A stretch of DNA of 7,422 nucleotides, taken from positions 1 to 7,422 of the forward strand of contig CAJKOS010000089.1 of NCBI GenBank assembly GCA_905201565.1, written 5' to 3'. Position numbers and translations under genes: made by a program. Under the pieces are notes generated by a model. It was not told the origin of the DNA and searched no databases. It worked only from the letters and a program-made list of their open reading frames with translations. Each line of letters begins with the position of its first letter. Positions within the stretch are counted from its first letter, which is position 1. Below, one piece after another: positions 7,089 to 7,422 of the stretch. The DNA comes from an uncultured Erysipelotrichaceae bacterium. Lineage in GTDB: Bacteria; Bacillota_I; Bacilli_A; Erysipelotrichales; Erysipelotrichaceae.

Positions 7089-7116
7089 AAAAAAGAAGCA
7101 GGAGAGCATCCTGCCT
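7089..7116 (-). terminator. Intrinsic terminator after the histidine kinase gene
   Basis: The minus strand has GCAGGA and TCCTGC arms around the 5-base loop TGCTC. A G-T and an A-T pair extend the stem to 8 pairs (7096-7116). It is followed by C and six T (7094-7089). The kinase stop codon at 7116-7118 touches the stem base. The hydrolase ribosome site begins immediately after the T-run. Confidence 0.7.
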
Positions 7117-7421
7117 CATGATTTCAATACTGGCATAATGAACCAGAACAAACTGCCTTCACCCACTTTGGACTGTACACCATATTGCAGGTGGTGCAGA
7201 TCGAGGATTTCTCTTGCAATGGCAAGGCCGATGCCGGAACCCTGGGTGGTGCGGACATGTTTCTTGTCCACTTTATAATATCTGTCCCAGATATCATTCA
7301 GCTTGTCTTCTGGTATACCTTCACCGAAATCCTGTACTTCTATTTTGACATTTTTATCCGATACGATTTCCCGGATGATGATATGTCTGCTGTTACCAGA
7401 ATAGTTGATGGCATTGATGAC
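7116..7421 (-). CDS. Sensor histidine kinase, C-terminal ATPase domain (5' part outside window)
   Basis: Hand translation gives 101 residues up to a TGA at 7116-7118; the N-terminal sensor, membrane and phosphoacceptor parts are off the right edge. The visible piece is a HATPase_c domain: N box VINAINYS (1-8), G1 box DFGEGIP (31-37), an F-box-like WDRYYKVDK (45-53), and G2 box GSGIGLAIAREI (61-72). It closes with the usual EGSLFWFIMP strand (88-97). Such kinases sense an external signal and phosphorylate a response regulator, whose gene would be expected further upstream, outside this window. The signal cannot be inferred. Another frame on the plus strand here is a shadow. Confidence 0.93.
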   Translation of the reverse strand, partial: VINAINYSGNSRHIIIREIVSDKNVKIEVQDFGEGIPEDKLNDIWDRYYKVDKKHVRTTQGSGIGLAIAREILDLHHLQYGVQSKVGEGSLFWFIMPVLKS

Positions 7422-7422
7422 A

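Overview
The window reads as ordinary chromosome of a low-to-moderate GC Bacillota (Firmicutes) bacterium, probably an anaerobe. The reasons are strong AGGAGG-type ribosome binding sites, tightly overlapping genes, a rubrerythrin with a fused rubredoxin tail, a TIGR03905-type TSCPD protein and an lspA-rluD pair. A gut-associated, Erysipelotrichia-like host is my guess from gene content only. I see no mobile element, CRISPR array, tRNA, rRNA or phage gene.

Layout. Positions 1-3091 hold a five-gene minus-strand operon, read from right to left: an unrecognised 169-residue protein, lipoprotein signal peptidase (lspA), an RluD-family 23S rRNA pseudouridine synthase, a rhomboid membrane protease, and a dCMP deaminase cut by the left edge. 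Each of the four junctions is an overlap (4, 4, 17 and 8 bases), so translation is probably coupled along the operon. A promoter-like extended -10 lies so close to the first ATG that this gene may be translated without a leader. Upstream, also on the minus strand, is a TSCPD-domain protein whose stop codon sits inside an intrinsic terminator. Divergent from it, on the plus strand, is a compact DEAD-box RNA helicase. The helicase converges on a minus-strand rubrerythrin gene, with a hairpin between them that could end both transcripts.

Right part. Rubrerythrin has a good sigma-A type promoter whose -35 overlaps the stop of the upstream gene. That gene is a 620-residue cytoplasmic glycoside hydrolase resembling the GH101/GH129 (DUF5696) group, possibly an alpha-N-acetylgalactosaminidase. 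At the right edge is the C-terminal ATPase part of a sensor histidine kinase. It is followed by a terminator hairpin that ends directly before the hydrolase ribosome binding site.

The genes do not form one obvious pathway. They combine membrane and lipoprotein processing (lspA, rhomboid), RNA metabolism (pseudouridine synthase, helicase), nucleotide metabolism (dCMP deaminase), peroxide defence (rubrerythrin), glycan use and signalling. I find no convincing new system. The points most worth checking are the possible leaderless start, the rhomboid with GxSA in place of GxSG, the animal-type dCMP deaminase, the hydrolase identity and the terminator/RBS arrangement before it.
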